Origin: Hyaloscypha bicolor E
Lineage: Eukaryota > Ascomycota > Leotiomycetes > Helotiales > Hyaloscyphaceae
Assembly: GCF_002865645.1 (NCBI RefSeq)
Contig: NW_020194620.1
Location: forward strand, 751,353 to 815,352
DNA length: 64,000 bases
Direction of reading: 5' to 3'
The notes below the pieces were generated by a model. It was given only the letters and a program-made list of their open reading frames with translations, searched no databases and was not told where the DNA came from. Position numbers and translations under genes: made by a program. Below, in pieces: positions 13,101-25,919 of the stretch. Position 1 is the stretch's first letter. Each line of letters begins with the position of its first letter.

Positions 13101-16100
13101 CTAAGTTCTAGCCAGCAGATCAAAGATAGGTCTCTTGCTTATCTAGGTGATATTCGAAGTGTTGCTCTCAATTGGGTCAATCTTCTGAGGGATAAGACCC
13201 AAGGAGCCCTGAATGACGCTCAGAGAATGGACTTGTCTTCAAAGGCCGCTGAGATTGCCTTGACGTGTGTGGATTCTTTGAATCTTGATGAAAGATATCT
13301 GGATGGTGTTCTGTCCGATCCGGAAGTTGCATCAATTCTCATTCAATGCTCCATTGTCATTCAAGAAGGAGAATTGTCCATTTCGAATACCTCCAATGCT
13401 CTGATTTCCCTACTGTACCAGCGTTGGCAGGAGAACTCGTACCGATGCTACCCCATTTTGGCCAGAGAAATTTTGGAAAAGGGGTCGAAATTTCTAGAGG
13501 ACGCAATAAAGAAGTCCTGGCCAGCATATCGGGCGGGATATGGTTGGCAACGAGTCTCAGCACATCTGGAGTATTGGCTTGTGAGCCAGATGACACCTCA
13601 AGGGGACGGCGAGAGTGATCCACTTTCGATCCACTTCAATCTCTTAACCAGCGAGCTGCTTGTGAACGGGGTCCCATTGGCACGTCTACCTTCGCAATAC
13701 GAAGGTCATCCGACATATCGCAGCCTATTGGGGAATTCTCTTGTAGAAGTAATGCCCAGCACTGTCAAGGGGATGCAGTTCTCTGGCAAGAAAGAGCATG
13801 CTGGATACACTCTTCACTTCGGCTTCACCGGTCCCAACTCTGGCAAAACGGACAACGACCTTCTAGTACAAGCCGTGCAGGGAAATCTTCATTACGAACT
13901 CGTGCCTTCTAGGGTTTTTCGTGGGCATTTCCCGGTGGCTTTCGTCGACCAGTTTGTTCACTGGTATGATATCAAGAACGACTGCGTGGAATTTCGCCCG
14001 ATTGAGAAACCTTGGACCTCTCCTCAGGACACGGACAATTGGAAATTAAGCAAAGTCAGACCTGGTTCTAAGTGGCAGTTGCAGAAGGATGGCATCTGTT
14101 TGGTTGGATTTTTAAGTGACTCTGCTGAAGTATTATCAGGCATTCTCTCTCCCCTCGAGACTCCGGAACGGATACACATGAAGCTTCACTATTCTGCGTC
14201 ATCTTTGGAGATTGAGCTTCCCAAACTTCAACTGGGATTCAGCCTTCAATCGGGTGCGTCATTGGTACAATCAAGGCAATTCCCTGGCATGTTCATTGAC
14301 CCAGATCAATCCCTTGGTACTCTTGTTGGTTTCCGCAACAAGCTCATGCTGAAACACGAGACTGACGATCACCGTCTGATTATACTTCCAGAGGGAGATG
14401 TATCATATAGTAGAGACAGCGATCATGTCCATGTCAGGATCGACCAAGAATCTGCCTTGAGGGCTCATGCATATCAAATAGACGACCAGCTTGGAAGACT
14501 GGTCGACAACGGCAGTTTGCAGAGCAAGCTATTCTTGGCCTATATCCACGCCCTCACATCCTTTTGCTTACCCGATCCTCTCTTACATAGAACCGGGACC
14601 GAGCAGGCACTCTCAATCCTGAGCTCTGCTGCTGTCAGATCCTTCGATCGACTAGCAAAGGAGAACATCGAATTACTCTGTCAAATCGCGCGGCTCACCC
14701 CTGGAAGACGCTACTATCCAGAGAACGAGCGGGTAATGCAAACTGTAGACTGGTCGCGAGAACTCGGCTTTCTAGCTCAACACGGGGGTTTCTACACGTG
14801 CGTTAAGTCAATATTCGACCAAGCGAATAGTGCAAAGATATTTCACTCGGAAATTATGCTGCCACAGCTACACCGCGTGGAATGGGATTTGTTGGAGCGG
14901 GATTGTATTCGGTCATCCACATTTCGGGTTTCAAGCTTTGGGGCCGAGGATCACACGACCATGGAGGATACCGAGTACTCTGCCAGGGATCGAGAGCAAA
15001 TTTCAGCACAGGGACTGAATGCCTTTGCAATGTCCAGCATCATCTACCAAAAGCGGTCAAGTCTTCATTCTGGTGTCCAGGAAAATCTGGGACTTCATCT
15101 CTGGAATTTCCTCAAGGAAACCGCCCAGATTCTCGGTCCATGCCATCCATTACCGTCTTCGGACCTTAAATATGACTCCCTATTGCTTTCTGGTTCGTCT
15201 GAGTTCATCTCTAGACATTGGCTCAATCTCCATCGGACTTTTAGCCAAGGTTCAGGCGTCGACCAATTTCACTTGATGATCTGGCTTTCAACACTAGCAT
15301 ATGCGCCAAATGCCGACTTAAACATCATTCAGGCACTCGCCTCCTTCTTCACCCTTCCAGCTATGTCTCACGTGCCTCTGCCAACCTCCGATTCCTTTCG
15401 GCTACAACGTGGGTTTGGAGTCGAAAAGCGCGAACTTCTTAGCATTGCCGAGTCAGCTCTTCTTCCGCTAGCTGATTCCCCCGAGGCAAATCTTACGGCC
15501 ATTCCCAAGGAGAAGGAGTACGATTTCAAAAAGCGTCAACAAATTGCATTTGAGAAGAGTCAAAGAGATGCACTTGATAGACGGGTGAACGTCTTGGAAG
15601 CTCAATGGCCATGTGAAGTTCCAGCTACACCTATCGACCCAAACACGACCAGCTTATTCTCCAATCCTACGAACGACTTCAGCCTGTACATTGACATTAA
15701 TAAGGTTGTCCAAGAAGTGAAGCCGTTATTTAAGGCATGGACCGAGAACAGCCAGTTTCACAAATATCTCCATCAAATTGGAGACATACTCACAAGCCAG
15801 ATGGTCAGCCCGTGGAAGACACGATTGCCTTCTATCACTACTCCAGAATGGAGTCCTCGCAGAACGCACGGTTATATTTCCATTGATGACCTTTTTATCC
15901 GTTCAGCTCCTATGATACCACCAATTACTGCGATGAACATGCCAGAGCTCTTGTCTTCTGTTGCTGGTGAAAACAAGTCGATATCCCGTCTCTCTGCATT
16001 GATAGAGCGTCTCGAAACTGACGCCAGCTCTAACTACGACTTGGAGTATGTCAGGGACCTGCGTGAAAGTTATTCCTCGCTGCAGTACCGCAAGAAGGAA

Positions 16101-19100
16101 TACCTCTTACGATGGGACGCAGCGGCCATCAAGGAAGCTCTCACTGGCCACTTAAGCCTCTGCAAGGAACAAGTCCACAAGATACATGAGAACATTATGT
16201 CAGCGCTAAGTTCACCGATTGATATCAACAACTCCTCTACACAATTGTTTGGCTTTTCAGCAATAGCTGTTGATGTCGGGCAGTGGCCGAGACTCTCCCC
16301 GATCATTCTTCTTCAGCAGCTCACTCGCAGTCGTTGGCCGAAGATCTCCCAAGTTTGGAAGAGCTACGTCGTTGGATATGGTCTCGCTCTCTCTAATCTC
16401 CAACGAGCGGAGCGGCTCCTGCGTTTATGTGGCAAAGATCTTGAGCTCGTTAAAGAGTTGCAGAATTTCGGACACACAAATTGGCATCCTTTCGAACATC
16501 CGGAAGCTTTGCTGCTTGAAATCGAGAGCGGTATCACAATTCGAGATGTTCAGATAGAGATAGCTCGACAGATGACGGATCCTCCATCTGGTCAAAATTC
16601 TGTCATGCAACTGAACATGGGAGAGGGAAAGTCTTCCGTGATCGTCCCACTCGTCGCTGCCGCTCTTGCTGATGGCTCTCGGTTGGTCCGGGTCATCGTG
16701 GCCAAGCCGCAGTCTAAGCAAATGCTCGAGATGTTGGCTTCCAAATTGGGAGGCTTGCTGGATAGGCGAATCTACCACATGCCATTCTCTCGAGCTTTGA
16801 AGCTGGGAGAAGCAGAGGCATATGAGATCGGCAACATCTACAGAGAATGCATGGCAGTGGGTGGTGTCCTTCTTGTGCAGCCAGAACACATTCTGTCATT
16901 TAAGTTGATGGGTCTCGAGTGTCTGATTTCTTCCAAGGAAGCAGTCGGAAACTCTCTGTTGCGTACTCAGCACTTCTTCGACACATCCTCCCGTGATATT
17001 GTGGATGAGAGTGACGAAAACTTTAGTGTCAAGTTCGAGCTGATCTACACAATGGGAATGCCGCGACCCGTTGAATCCAGTCCTGACCGGTGGATGTGCA
17101 TCCAGCAGGTGCTTGAGCTGGTCAAGTTCTTTCTCCCAGCTGTCAAGAATAAGTTTCCCAATTCTATTGACGTCCATGAAGCCCACCCAGGGAGTTTCCC
17201 TAGGACTCGAATCCTCCGAGCCGATGCAGAACAATGCATATTCAGCAGCATTGCAAAACGCATATGCGAGACTGGATTGAACGGCTTCCCGATCGCCAGA
17301 CAACCAGCGTCAGTGCGACAAGCCGTTTTCAGGTACATCACCGAGCAAAATCTCACCACGGAGGAAATTGACCAAGTTGAAAACCAAGGTCCTGGGGGTT
17401 TTTGGGCAAACACGACAAGCAGTACCCTGCTCCTCCTACGTGGTCTTTTTGCTGGTGGAGTCCTCGCTTTTGCATTCAGCCAGAAGCGCTGGAAAGTCAA
17501 TTACGGACTTGACGCTACGAGGCAGCCGGGCACAAAGGTTGCTGTGCCATACAGGGCCAAAGACAATGTAAGCTCACTCATATCCTAATTTGTTCCTGTG
17601 TGGTATGGGGCGAAGAGTGTGGGGGCCGCCAGAAACGTCGTGACTCTTTTGTCCTTCTGTCAGAGAACAAGATTGCTCGAAAGTTTCAGCTCCATGAAGC
17701 CTCCTAAGATATTGATTTGCTAATTCTTCGGCTAGCCAACTCCGCGATCAGAGTTCAGCCATCCAGACGTTGTCATTGTTCTGACCTCACTTAGCTACTA
17801 CTACGGTGGACTGAAGAATGACGACCTATTCCTTGCTTTCGGCCACCTTTCGAGATCGGACCAAGCGGATATCGAATATCAGGTGTGGGTCAAAGATGCA
17901 CCAAACTTAGAGCAATCTTTCCATCATCTCGTTGGTGTGAATCTTAAAGACCAAATACAGTGCGAGGTTCAAGTATTCCCCGATCTCCGATACTCAAAGG
18001 GTGCCATCGACTACTTCTTATCTCACATTGTCTTTCCTCGAGAGATGAAAGAGTTCCCGCATAAATTGTCTAGCAGCGGATGGGACGTCGGTCAGACCAA
18101 GACCCACCCGACAACTGGATTCAGTGGCACGAATGACTCTCGCGTTGTTCTTCCCCTCAGTTTGCAACATGTCGATCTACAGGAGCAAAAGCACACCAAT
18201 GCCTTGGTTCCGAACTACCTCCTTCAGGAGGGTAATTCGATTGCTCTCATGCCGCCAAGATTTTCATCTTCTAGCTCAGATGCGGATCTTTTGCTCACTG
18301 AAGTGACAAAGATGGCAATACCAGTAATCATCGATGTAGGGGCCCAGATCCTTGAACTGAGCAATGAGCAGGTTGCGGGGTTGTGGTTGAAGAAGGTTGC
18401 AAAAGATGACCAATGGCAAGCTGTTGTCTTCTTCAATGATAGCGGTGAGCTTTCGGTTCTCGATCGGAAGGGAAACATTGAACCGTTGCAGATATCTTCA
18501 TTCGCAAAGAGACTCGGCGTATGTCTCGTATTTCTAGACGAGGCTCACACCCGAGGTACCGACTTGAAGTTACCACCAAAATATCGAGCAGCCGTCACTC
18601 TCGGCCCTAATCTTACTAAAGATAGATTGATCCAAGGTAGGTCTGGACAAGTACCTTTATTACTCATTACTAACACTCATAAAAGCCTGCATGAGAATGA
18701 GGAGACTCGACAATGGGCACTCGGTCGTCTTCTTTGTACCACAAGAGATCAGTAATAAGATTCTGGCTCGAACCTCCAAAATCTTCCCCACCAGCATTGA
18801 CGTGTCGGATGTTCTGAGCTGGGCTATTTCTGAAACATGCGTCGATATTCGAAGAAGCATGCCTTTGTGGGCAGCTCAAGGCAAACGATTCGAAGAACAG
18901 AGTAAGCTTTGGGCCGAAGCTCGGACCGAAGGTGGTTTCGCCATGTCGAAGAACCAAGCAGAGAAGTTCCTTGAGGAGGAGTCTCGCAGTTTGGACGCCA
19001 GATATCGACCGATTTCACGCACTGATGTCGCCTCCTTCATACAAGAAGGTCAAAGTAGGGACCTCGACCTTATCATTGAGCGCTGTCGACAATTCCATAA

Positions 19101-19974
19101 CCTGGAATTCAACTCTGCCACTCTTCAAGAGGAGCAGGAACGAGAACTGTCCCCAGAGATCGAACAGGAGAGACAGGTGCAAAAGCCTGCACTTGCCACA
19201 CCCGCCACGCACCGTATTCATCCCGATGTGTGCAAATTCGTATCTGACGGTATCCCAAACCTCCCCTCGGAAGGTTACAAGTCTGCTTTCGAAGCGCTTC
19301 GCGACACTAGCGCAGCTGCACACCTTAACGTCAATCAATTTCCGAAGGATCTTCTCCTCACAGAGGACTTCTCTCGCACCGTTAAGATCTCTGGGAAATC
19401 TTACATATCCGACGCATTTCAACGGCCTGTACAATGGATCCTCACGAGTACAGCTTGTGGAGACGACAACACCGTCAGATACCTGATGATAGTCAGCCCG
19501 CATGAAGCTCAACAACTCCTGCCAAATATCAAGACATCGAAGAAAGTTGCGTTACACCTGTACACTCCACGACCCAACTTGAGCTTTCGTGCCTTGGATG
19601 GATTGGATCTGTATACTGTGCCAGCCCAGACACAACAACGAATCGTACCCCGATACCTCGTCGTGCAGCTAAATTTGTTCTCGGGACAGCTGTACCTCAG
19701 TTCGTTCCAGGAGTATGTTGAAGTTTGCAAGTTTTTGGGTCTCGCATGGAACAAGACGGAGGGTGATTATATTGTTGCTGCTGATGGATTCATCGTGCGT
19801 GGTGGTTCAGGAACCTCGGTGTCGATTTTCAAGGAGAGCCCAGTCAAGTTCTTGAAAGTACTCCTCACGAAGATTCGGCGAAACTGTGAAGGGATCGATA
19901 AGACTCATATGGGAAAGATTCTAGACGGTAGATTGCTTCGCCCCTCCGACTTCGGAGAGGAGGAAGATATCTGA
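10129..19974 (+). CDS. Giant DUF3638/DUF3645 protein, 3145 residues
   Basis: Homologues of this very large protein are common in fungi and often labelled 'ubiquitinyl hydrolase', though I see no clear protease signature. Exons are 10129-10429, 10483-10902, 11041-17567, 17736-18636 and 18686-19974; all phases join. The start is the near-perfect Kozak ATG at 10129 (MGGTSSQVLPPGAVTYLINH). Residues 1-~240 look like the DUF6606-type N-terminus. DUF3638 spans about 2050-2280 with a P-loop, NMGEGKSSVIVPL, near residue 2100. A Walker B-like DIVDESDE lies near 2225. DUF3645 holds DEAHTRGTDLKLP near 2684. These motifs, in this order, resemble the SecA motor (see findings). A cytosolic ATP-driven role is inferred; the substrate is unknown. 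It converges on the monooxygenase gene, 181 bp away. Confidence 0.9.
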
Positions 19975-20155
19975 CACTGTCTTCAAGAATTCATGTACTT
20001 TCGGGGGGCTGAGAGACAGTACATAACATAGCCAGTGCAATCAATCTGCTTTCTCTAAGTCCTCTTCTCTCTTATTGAGCCTTTATCATTCAGGATTGGG
20101 AAGTCTGAATATCAGAAAGACTTCATTTCTCTATTGGTAATTCACAGTTTCCTCT

Positions 20156-21945
20156 TTAGTGCGATGTGCCATTCACAGTGACCCCATTAACCTTCCGCAC
20201 CAGCTCTTCCTCCGCGTTGCGATCAATATAAATATCACCATTCTCATCCCCATACTTCTCCTTCAACACATCGTACCTGAACTTCGCAGCAGGGTGCGTT
20301 GACGGAGCGCGCTTGACACCAGGTTCGCGTCGCAAGTTTTCTCGGAATGTCCCTCCTGGGACAGCATAGTCTTTCCACATAATACCACGCTCTTGCAGGA
20401 CTGGGATAACCAGCTCGACAAAGTCTTCATACGACTCGGGGTTGGAGATGTCTTGAAATTGAGCATCGTTAGGTTAAATGCTTTGCAAGGCTGGAGACAG
20501 GATTTGTGTCACTTACAGGCAACGTTGAATCCATCAATATCGCCAACATTGATCCACTCCTCCATGACATCTGCAATCATATCTGGGGTTCCAATCGGCA
20601 TGTTACCGCCTCCACAGAAAGCCATCCGCTCGCCAAGTTGGCGAGGGGTAAGGGGCTCTGGGTCTTTCTTGACGTTGGTTCCAACACCTTCAATCGCAAC
20701 CCCATCCTTGATCTCGTTGTAATCAAGCGGTTCGTCAAGCGGATACTTACTGAGATCAAGATTCAAGTATCCACTCAACTTTGCAAGGCCACCTTCCCAA
20801 TCAACCATCGTCTTGTACTTGTCATACTTCGCTTGCGCTTCCTCGACCGTCCTCCCAACAATCGGGGTCATCGATGGGAAGAAATTGAGATCTGTGCCCG
20901 GACGACCCTGATCCTCCGCCATCTGCCTCATTTCCTTCACAAGGATAGCGATATCTTCCGGTGATCGTCCACCGCAGAAAATCGCTTCCGCATGTTTAGC
21001 CGCGAACATCTTTCCCTGCGGCGATCCACCAGCTTGGAAAATAACTGGTGTGCGTTGGGGAGAGGGGTGAGTGGCTCCGTACGCAGTCGTCTTGTGGTGT
21101 TTTCTGTTGAAGAAGATCTTGTGGATCTTGTTGGGGTCGTAGGCTCCTTCTGGCCGTTTCCAGGTCTGCGCTCCGTCTTCCCAGGAGCCTTCCCAGAGGC
21201 TGCACGTGATTAGTAGGCCTTGGGAGGGGGTGGTTTGGAGACTTACGAGTAGCATAGGTCCATGTATTCGTGTGCTTCTTCGTAGCGGAGGTGTTTAGGC
21301 GTGATAGAGTCTTTGCCCATTGCTTTTGCGGAAGCGTTGCTGTAGCTTGTGACCACATTCCATGCTACTCGGCCTTGGGTCGCATGATCAAGAGTTGACC
21401 ACGTTCTGGCGAGGATGAAAGGCTTCAATAATCAGCTGAGGTAATTGGCAAGGGCGTGGACAGCAAGACGTACGTTAATATATGAGGTGCTTCCTGTAAT
21501 TCCAAAGGAAACATTTTTGGAAACAGCAGCCATAGCAGACACCCAAATAGTTGGATCTGTTTGGCCAACACTTCCACCTGATCTGTATGCTGCATCTGCT
21601 TTTCCTTGGTATGTCTCGTGGCCTGTCTAACGTCAGATTTCACTAATCAAATATATATTTCCAATCGCGTACGTGCCTCCGTAGGTATCTGCAAAGAAAA
21701 TGCACGAGATCTTCCCTTTGTCGGCCAACTTGGCCATCCACATATAATAATCAATGGTGTCCTTAGTTCTCGAGTTGTCTCCTTCGTTTCTGGGATTCAG
21801 TGATTAGAATTTGAACGTGATTAGGGCAAGCTGTTGATTTCATGTTTGGATTGGAAGAGGCTTACTGCCAGAGACCCACCGCCATGTGATTGCCAGTGCA
21901 AGTCATCTCAAAGAAGTTGATGTGAATCTGTTTCTTAGGCGCCAT
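20156..21945 (-). CDS. FMN-dependent luciferase-like monooxygenase (NtaA/SnaA/DszA type)
   Basis: The protein belongs to the flavin monooxygenases that use FMNH2 from a partner reductase on substrates such as nitrilotriacetate, sulfones or other xenobiotics. Six exons: 21945-21866, 21789-21677, 21622-21474, 21422-21247, 21199-20517 and 20451-20156, giving 498 residues, typical of the family. Recognisable parts: MTCTGNHMAVGLWQNEGD, FFADTYGGHETYQGKADAAY, ARTWSTLDHATQGRVAWNVV, YEEAHEYMDLCYSLWEGSW, then PVIFQAGGSPQGKMFAAKHA and GTPDMIADVMEEW. Five introns are 47-76 nt. The second (21676-21623) must start with GC, not GT, to keep the frame and the conserved YGGHETY. No secretion signal. The neighbouring OPT transporter points to a nutrient-scavenging role, but the substrate cannot be read from sequence. 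Confidence 0.93.
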
Positions 21946-22599
21946 GTTGAAGAAAGTGAGATAAGGTGTAAAGGAAGAGGAATCAAAGCAACTCCAGCAA
22001 ATTTTCACAGAAAATATGATCAATGTGGAAGAGGGATTGGCGTCGAACAAGAACGAAGGAAATGATGCTTTTCTAGCAAATTTTATGAGAAAAGAGAATG
22101 CTTAAACCTATGCAGCAAAGAAATCTTATCTGTGAATCGTTTGGCTATAATATATTCGGGTAGAGCCGATTTAAAGATGAACCGATTGCGGGAATAAGTA
22201 TCCGACCCTTCTCTCCACTTTCGGCAGCCCCAGCCGAAGTCTTAATAAGATTTTGATTAGAACGAAGATATATCATTGGCGGCGTAAAAGGACAAATGGA
22301 AAGAGCTGTCCTGCCAGATGCGGTACAAGGGATACACTTCCCAGTCGGCTTGGGGAAACTTGGGCTCTTTGTTATATTGGTCACGTGATATAAATTACTC
22401 TGAGATCCGCCGTTCCCACCAATGATCGAAGGACAGCGTAATTTATCTCAGATCAGTATCAATAGGATGAAAACTAATAGTCGGACTCTTGGTGCTCCAT
22501 AAAGACCATCCCAAAGCTTTTTTGCACCACTCAGAGAGACGTCAGCCCCCCTTTTCGATCTCGCTTATGAAAATTCCCAATCTGGTCGTTGCGCCCAGT

Positions 22600-22990
22600 G
22601 TGCGAAAAAATAAATCACATTGATCAAATTAATTATGAGTATTTACGAGTAGGCTGATCAGAATATAATAAACGTAATACTTAAAACTTTTGATTAGATT
22701 AGAATAATTAGTCATGAAGATTCATGAGTACTTTGATTAATGTGCACGTGACTGCGTCACGTGATAAAAATTAGCCTAATTAGGTGAGGTTGTCCCTCTC
22801 TAGCACTATCTTAGCAAGGTTTACTCCTTACTATTTAGGTAGCAAGGTAGTGCTAGAGCGAGAGCCTTACCTAATTGAGTTAGCTTGTCACGTGCTGCGG
22901 TCACGTGTACATTAATAAAAATTCATGAATATTCATGATTGGCTTAATTAATTCGTGAATAGAATATAATCAATAAGAATTCTCCATGAA
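22600..22990. repeat. Fold-back (MITE-like) element with four CACGTG boxes
   Basis: Two arms, about 22706-22822 and 22832-22945, are imperfect reverse complements around a short loop. Each arm carries two CACGTG boxes (22745, 22758; 22889, 22902), an AATTAGGTRAGG block and a CTAGCAC block. Looser inverted similarity and repeated ATTCATGA units extend to both ends. The inner block also occurs in the hAT-like element at 46315-47072. No clear target duplication was found. It lies 0.65-1.05 kb upstream of the monooxygenase start. Confidence 0.75.
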
Positions 22991-23272
22991 TAAATTGAGT
23001 GGCGCAAGTAAAAGAATGCGTGCTATTATCGACATGGCATATCAAGATTGGAAAATTTAAAGGCTGGTTTCATGGGAGTTACAAAGATGTTTCGGGTGTT
23101 TCATGTTTGCATCATTATGTGTTCTCCGAAAGAAGTTACGTACAACCCAAATATGCTGTCTATATACCTACCAAAGAGTATGGCATTCCCTCAATCATCA
23201 TCATCATCATTATCAACAGCTAGCAATCATTACACCAAAAAGCACCACCACCTCATCGTTCTCTCGAAGTGA

Positions 23273-25919
23273 TTAATTCATCGCACTCGGAGGCAGACTG
23301 GCAGGCGGAAAGCACCGATCAGAGGCATCTGCATTATTCCCCCACCAAAGCGGGAACGTCTTATTCGGCAGATTAAGACTGAATACCATAACGGTTTGCA
23401 TAAGCTGCGTACCACAATCCAGGCCAACACCAAGCAAGTAGTTATACTTCCTGAACCAAATGGGGTGGTAATGGTAAACGTATCCCATACTAAAATTGTC
23501 CAACGTCAGCAGCTGGTGTGTTACAGGGGAAGTGGGGGCGGGACTTACAAGAAAGCAGAGACAGCAGAGCTAGTCAACAGGTTCGCGGTCTGGTAAACCG
23601 GGAACCAGACACCGCCAGAGAAGATTAGCACAGGATTGAATCTGGTCTCGATTTTCCAATGGGGTTTCCATTTGTGGATGCCATAGGTGATTAACACGCA
23701 GATAGGCCCGACGAGGAAGCCGTAGTAGACCCATGCGTAGGGGGAACCAGAGCCAAAGAAGACCTTTGGGCCAAGGACACCCCAGAGCACGGATTGGGAG
23801 TAGAAGTTCCGGGTACGAACCGCGTTCCAGGCTTGGGAAACGATTTTGCCGGTCAGTTTGGGGCCTTCGTTATTAATGATGAAGCGCATCATGCCGTAGT
23901 TGATGAAGGGCCCGAGGAGGGTGCCCCACACTTGCCCGATGAACATCTCCTTCTCGGGAATCTTCATGTAGAAGCCGAACTTGTAGTCGGAGACGAGGTT
24001 CAGGTTTTGTTCGAGGATTTGGCGCCCGTAGACCATGCAGGTTAGGACGGCGAAGGGCTTTCCTGGGAACATGGCTCCGGCGATGACTTCGCTGAGGAAT
24101 TGCATTCCCACCTGCATGTTTGCGATACCCCAGAGAATACCGTTCGGGAAGGTGAAAATACATGAGATGACACAAATAACGATGAAACCCCTGAAAAAGT
24201 TAGACAAGCAAAACATAATAAGGATGGGGATGATTCTTACCACCATGGGAGTTGCATGTCGGCTGCGTAAAGCTGACCCAGAGCCAGAGCGGCGCAGACT
24301 GCAAGAAGTGCTCCATACCACCAGTGACGAACTCGGGGAAGATGATCCATGAGCTTGAGGTATGGGTCATCGTAATCGCTGCGACGATTTTGCCAGCCGT
24401 CTTTCAGACCTGCATATGCTTGCTTGCCATACCACAAGATGGAGTAGAGCATTGCGCCGGTGGAAGCGGCGAATCCACAGAAGAAGTACATCACGTAGGA
24501 AGTCGACCACTTTGGCATCGAGTAGTTATCAAGGGCTGTCTGATTGAGCGAGTGGTCCGGGTTCATAATTCGGGAAATGTTATATTTAGTCCCGGTAGCG
24601 TCCCATGTTCCAGTCGACATTGGTGCGTAGTTCTTGGCGTCCAGGAAATTGTAGAAGTACATCAGAGGATAGATGAACCAGCACAAAGCCATGGCTCCAA
24701 GGTAAGTGTTGGCGTTAGCCCAAAGTGGTGTGTACAGAGGCTGCCAGAACGTGATATAATTCCAGTCGAGACTGATGTCTCCCAAACCCTGATCCAATTA
24801 GATACTTGAGTCTGTAAATAAGAAGACCAACTCACAAAGCCGTAGTATCCAGATCCCAAAATGTAAGCGATCCAATTGCCGTGTCCAAAATAGCAGATGA
24901 GAGGCAGAGAAGCCAAAAGTGGGAAGATCACTTGCGGAAACCATTCGTAGCAGAATGCGGCGACGGCAACAATGCCGAAGAATTTGAGCGAGCTCCTCGT
25001 CACTGTGGGGTTTCTGTGCATAGCGTTGAACAATGAGACGTTGGGAAGAACCCCAGGATAGTAGATCGCGGGAGGTCGGACTAGGATGTCTCTGAACAAA
25101 CCTGCGAATCCGTAACCAATCATTTGGGTTGTGATTAGGAAGAGAATTCCCCATCCAGCGTTGATCTTTCTACCGTAGTAGAGCTCCATTGCTGACAATG
25201 GACCGAGGCCGTATGCTGTGTAGCACTGCAATACATTAGCAAAAGTGAAAGCGGTTTCTCGGCGAGCGCGTACAGATCCCCAGTATGCCACGACAATGAG
25301 TGCGTGCTCCTTTGCGTTCCATGGACCAGGATTGAGACTCCATTTCCAACCAAAGGTGTTGAAAACACGCTTTGGAAGATAGGTTGCCATTGCTGATCCC
25401 ATTCCCCAGGCCAACAGTTGGACAGCGTAGCTGGTAAGAGACATGGAGTACGGCTTGAAGTAGTAGAACGAAGAGATACCGCATCCGATGACGACCCAGA
25501 AGGTAGAAAGAACCCAAAAGCGGAACGTGAGAATTGGCTCGCTGTGCTAAATTAGAAATTGTTCAGGTTGCAGTGGAGGTTGAGCTTACGTATCGTCATT
25601 GTGAAGATCAACAGTCTTCCTGTACACAACATATTAGACTGGCTTGCTCAAGGTCACGGCATCTGAGGGAGTGCTTGTCCGCCGAGTTTACTTACGCAAC
25701 GAGTGGTATAGGATAGTCCTTTAGTCGCGGATCTATGAATTCATCGTTATCGTCAGGAATGTAGAGTTTGTGTCCCGAGATATTGTCGATGTCGAGGTCT
25801 GAGGAATTCGCGGCTTCGATCTCGAGATCATGGCCTTTCTTTTCAGAGTAGTCGGGGACTACGGATTCAGCAGAATCCGAGGAGAGTATCTCCTGGACTG
25901 GGCTTGTTTTGGAATCCAT
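23273..25919 (-). CDS. OPT-family small oligopeptide transporter
   Basis: A proton-coupled oligopeptide transporter of the OPT family, expected in the plasma membrane. Seven exons: 25919-25696, 25619-25590, 25541-25274, 25225-24836, 24788-24241, 24190-23549 and 23489-23273, giving 772 residues, normal for the family. A cytosolic acidic N-terminus of about 80 residues precedes roughly a dozen or more hydrophobic segments. Family motifs seen: NPGPWNAKEHALI near residue 152, YYGRKINAGWGILFLITTQM, FNAMHRNPTVTRSSLKFF, WANANTYLGAMALCWFIYP, and the C-terminal PLWWGNNADASDRC. The ATG at 25919 is the first real one; the frame upstream opens only at GTG. Intron 25273-25226 is 48 nt without a stop, so it can be missed. 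Same strand as the monooxygenase downstream. Confidence 0.95.
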
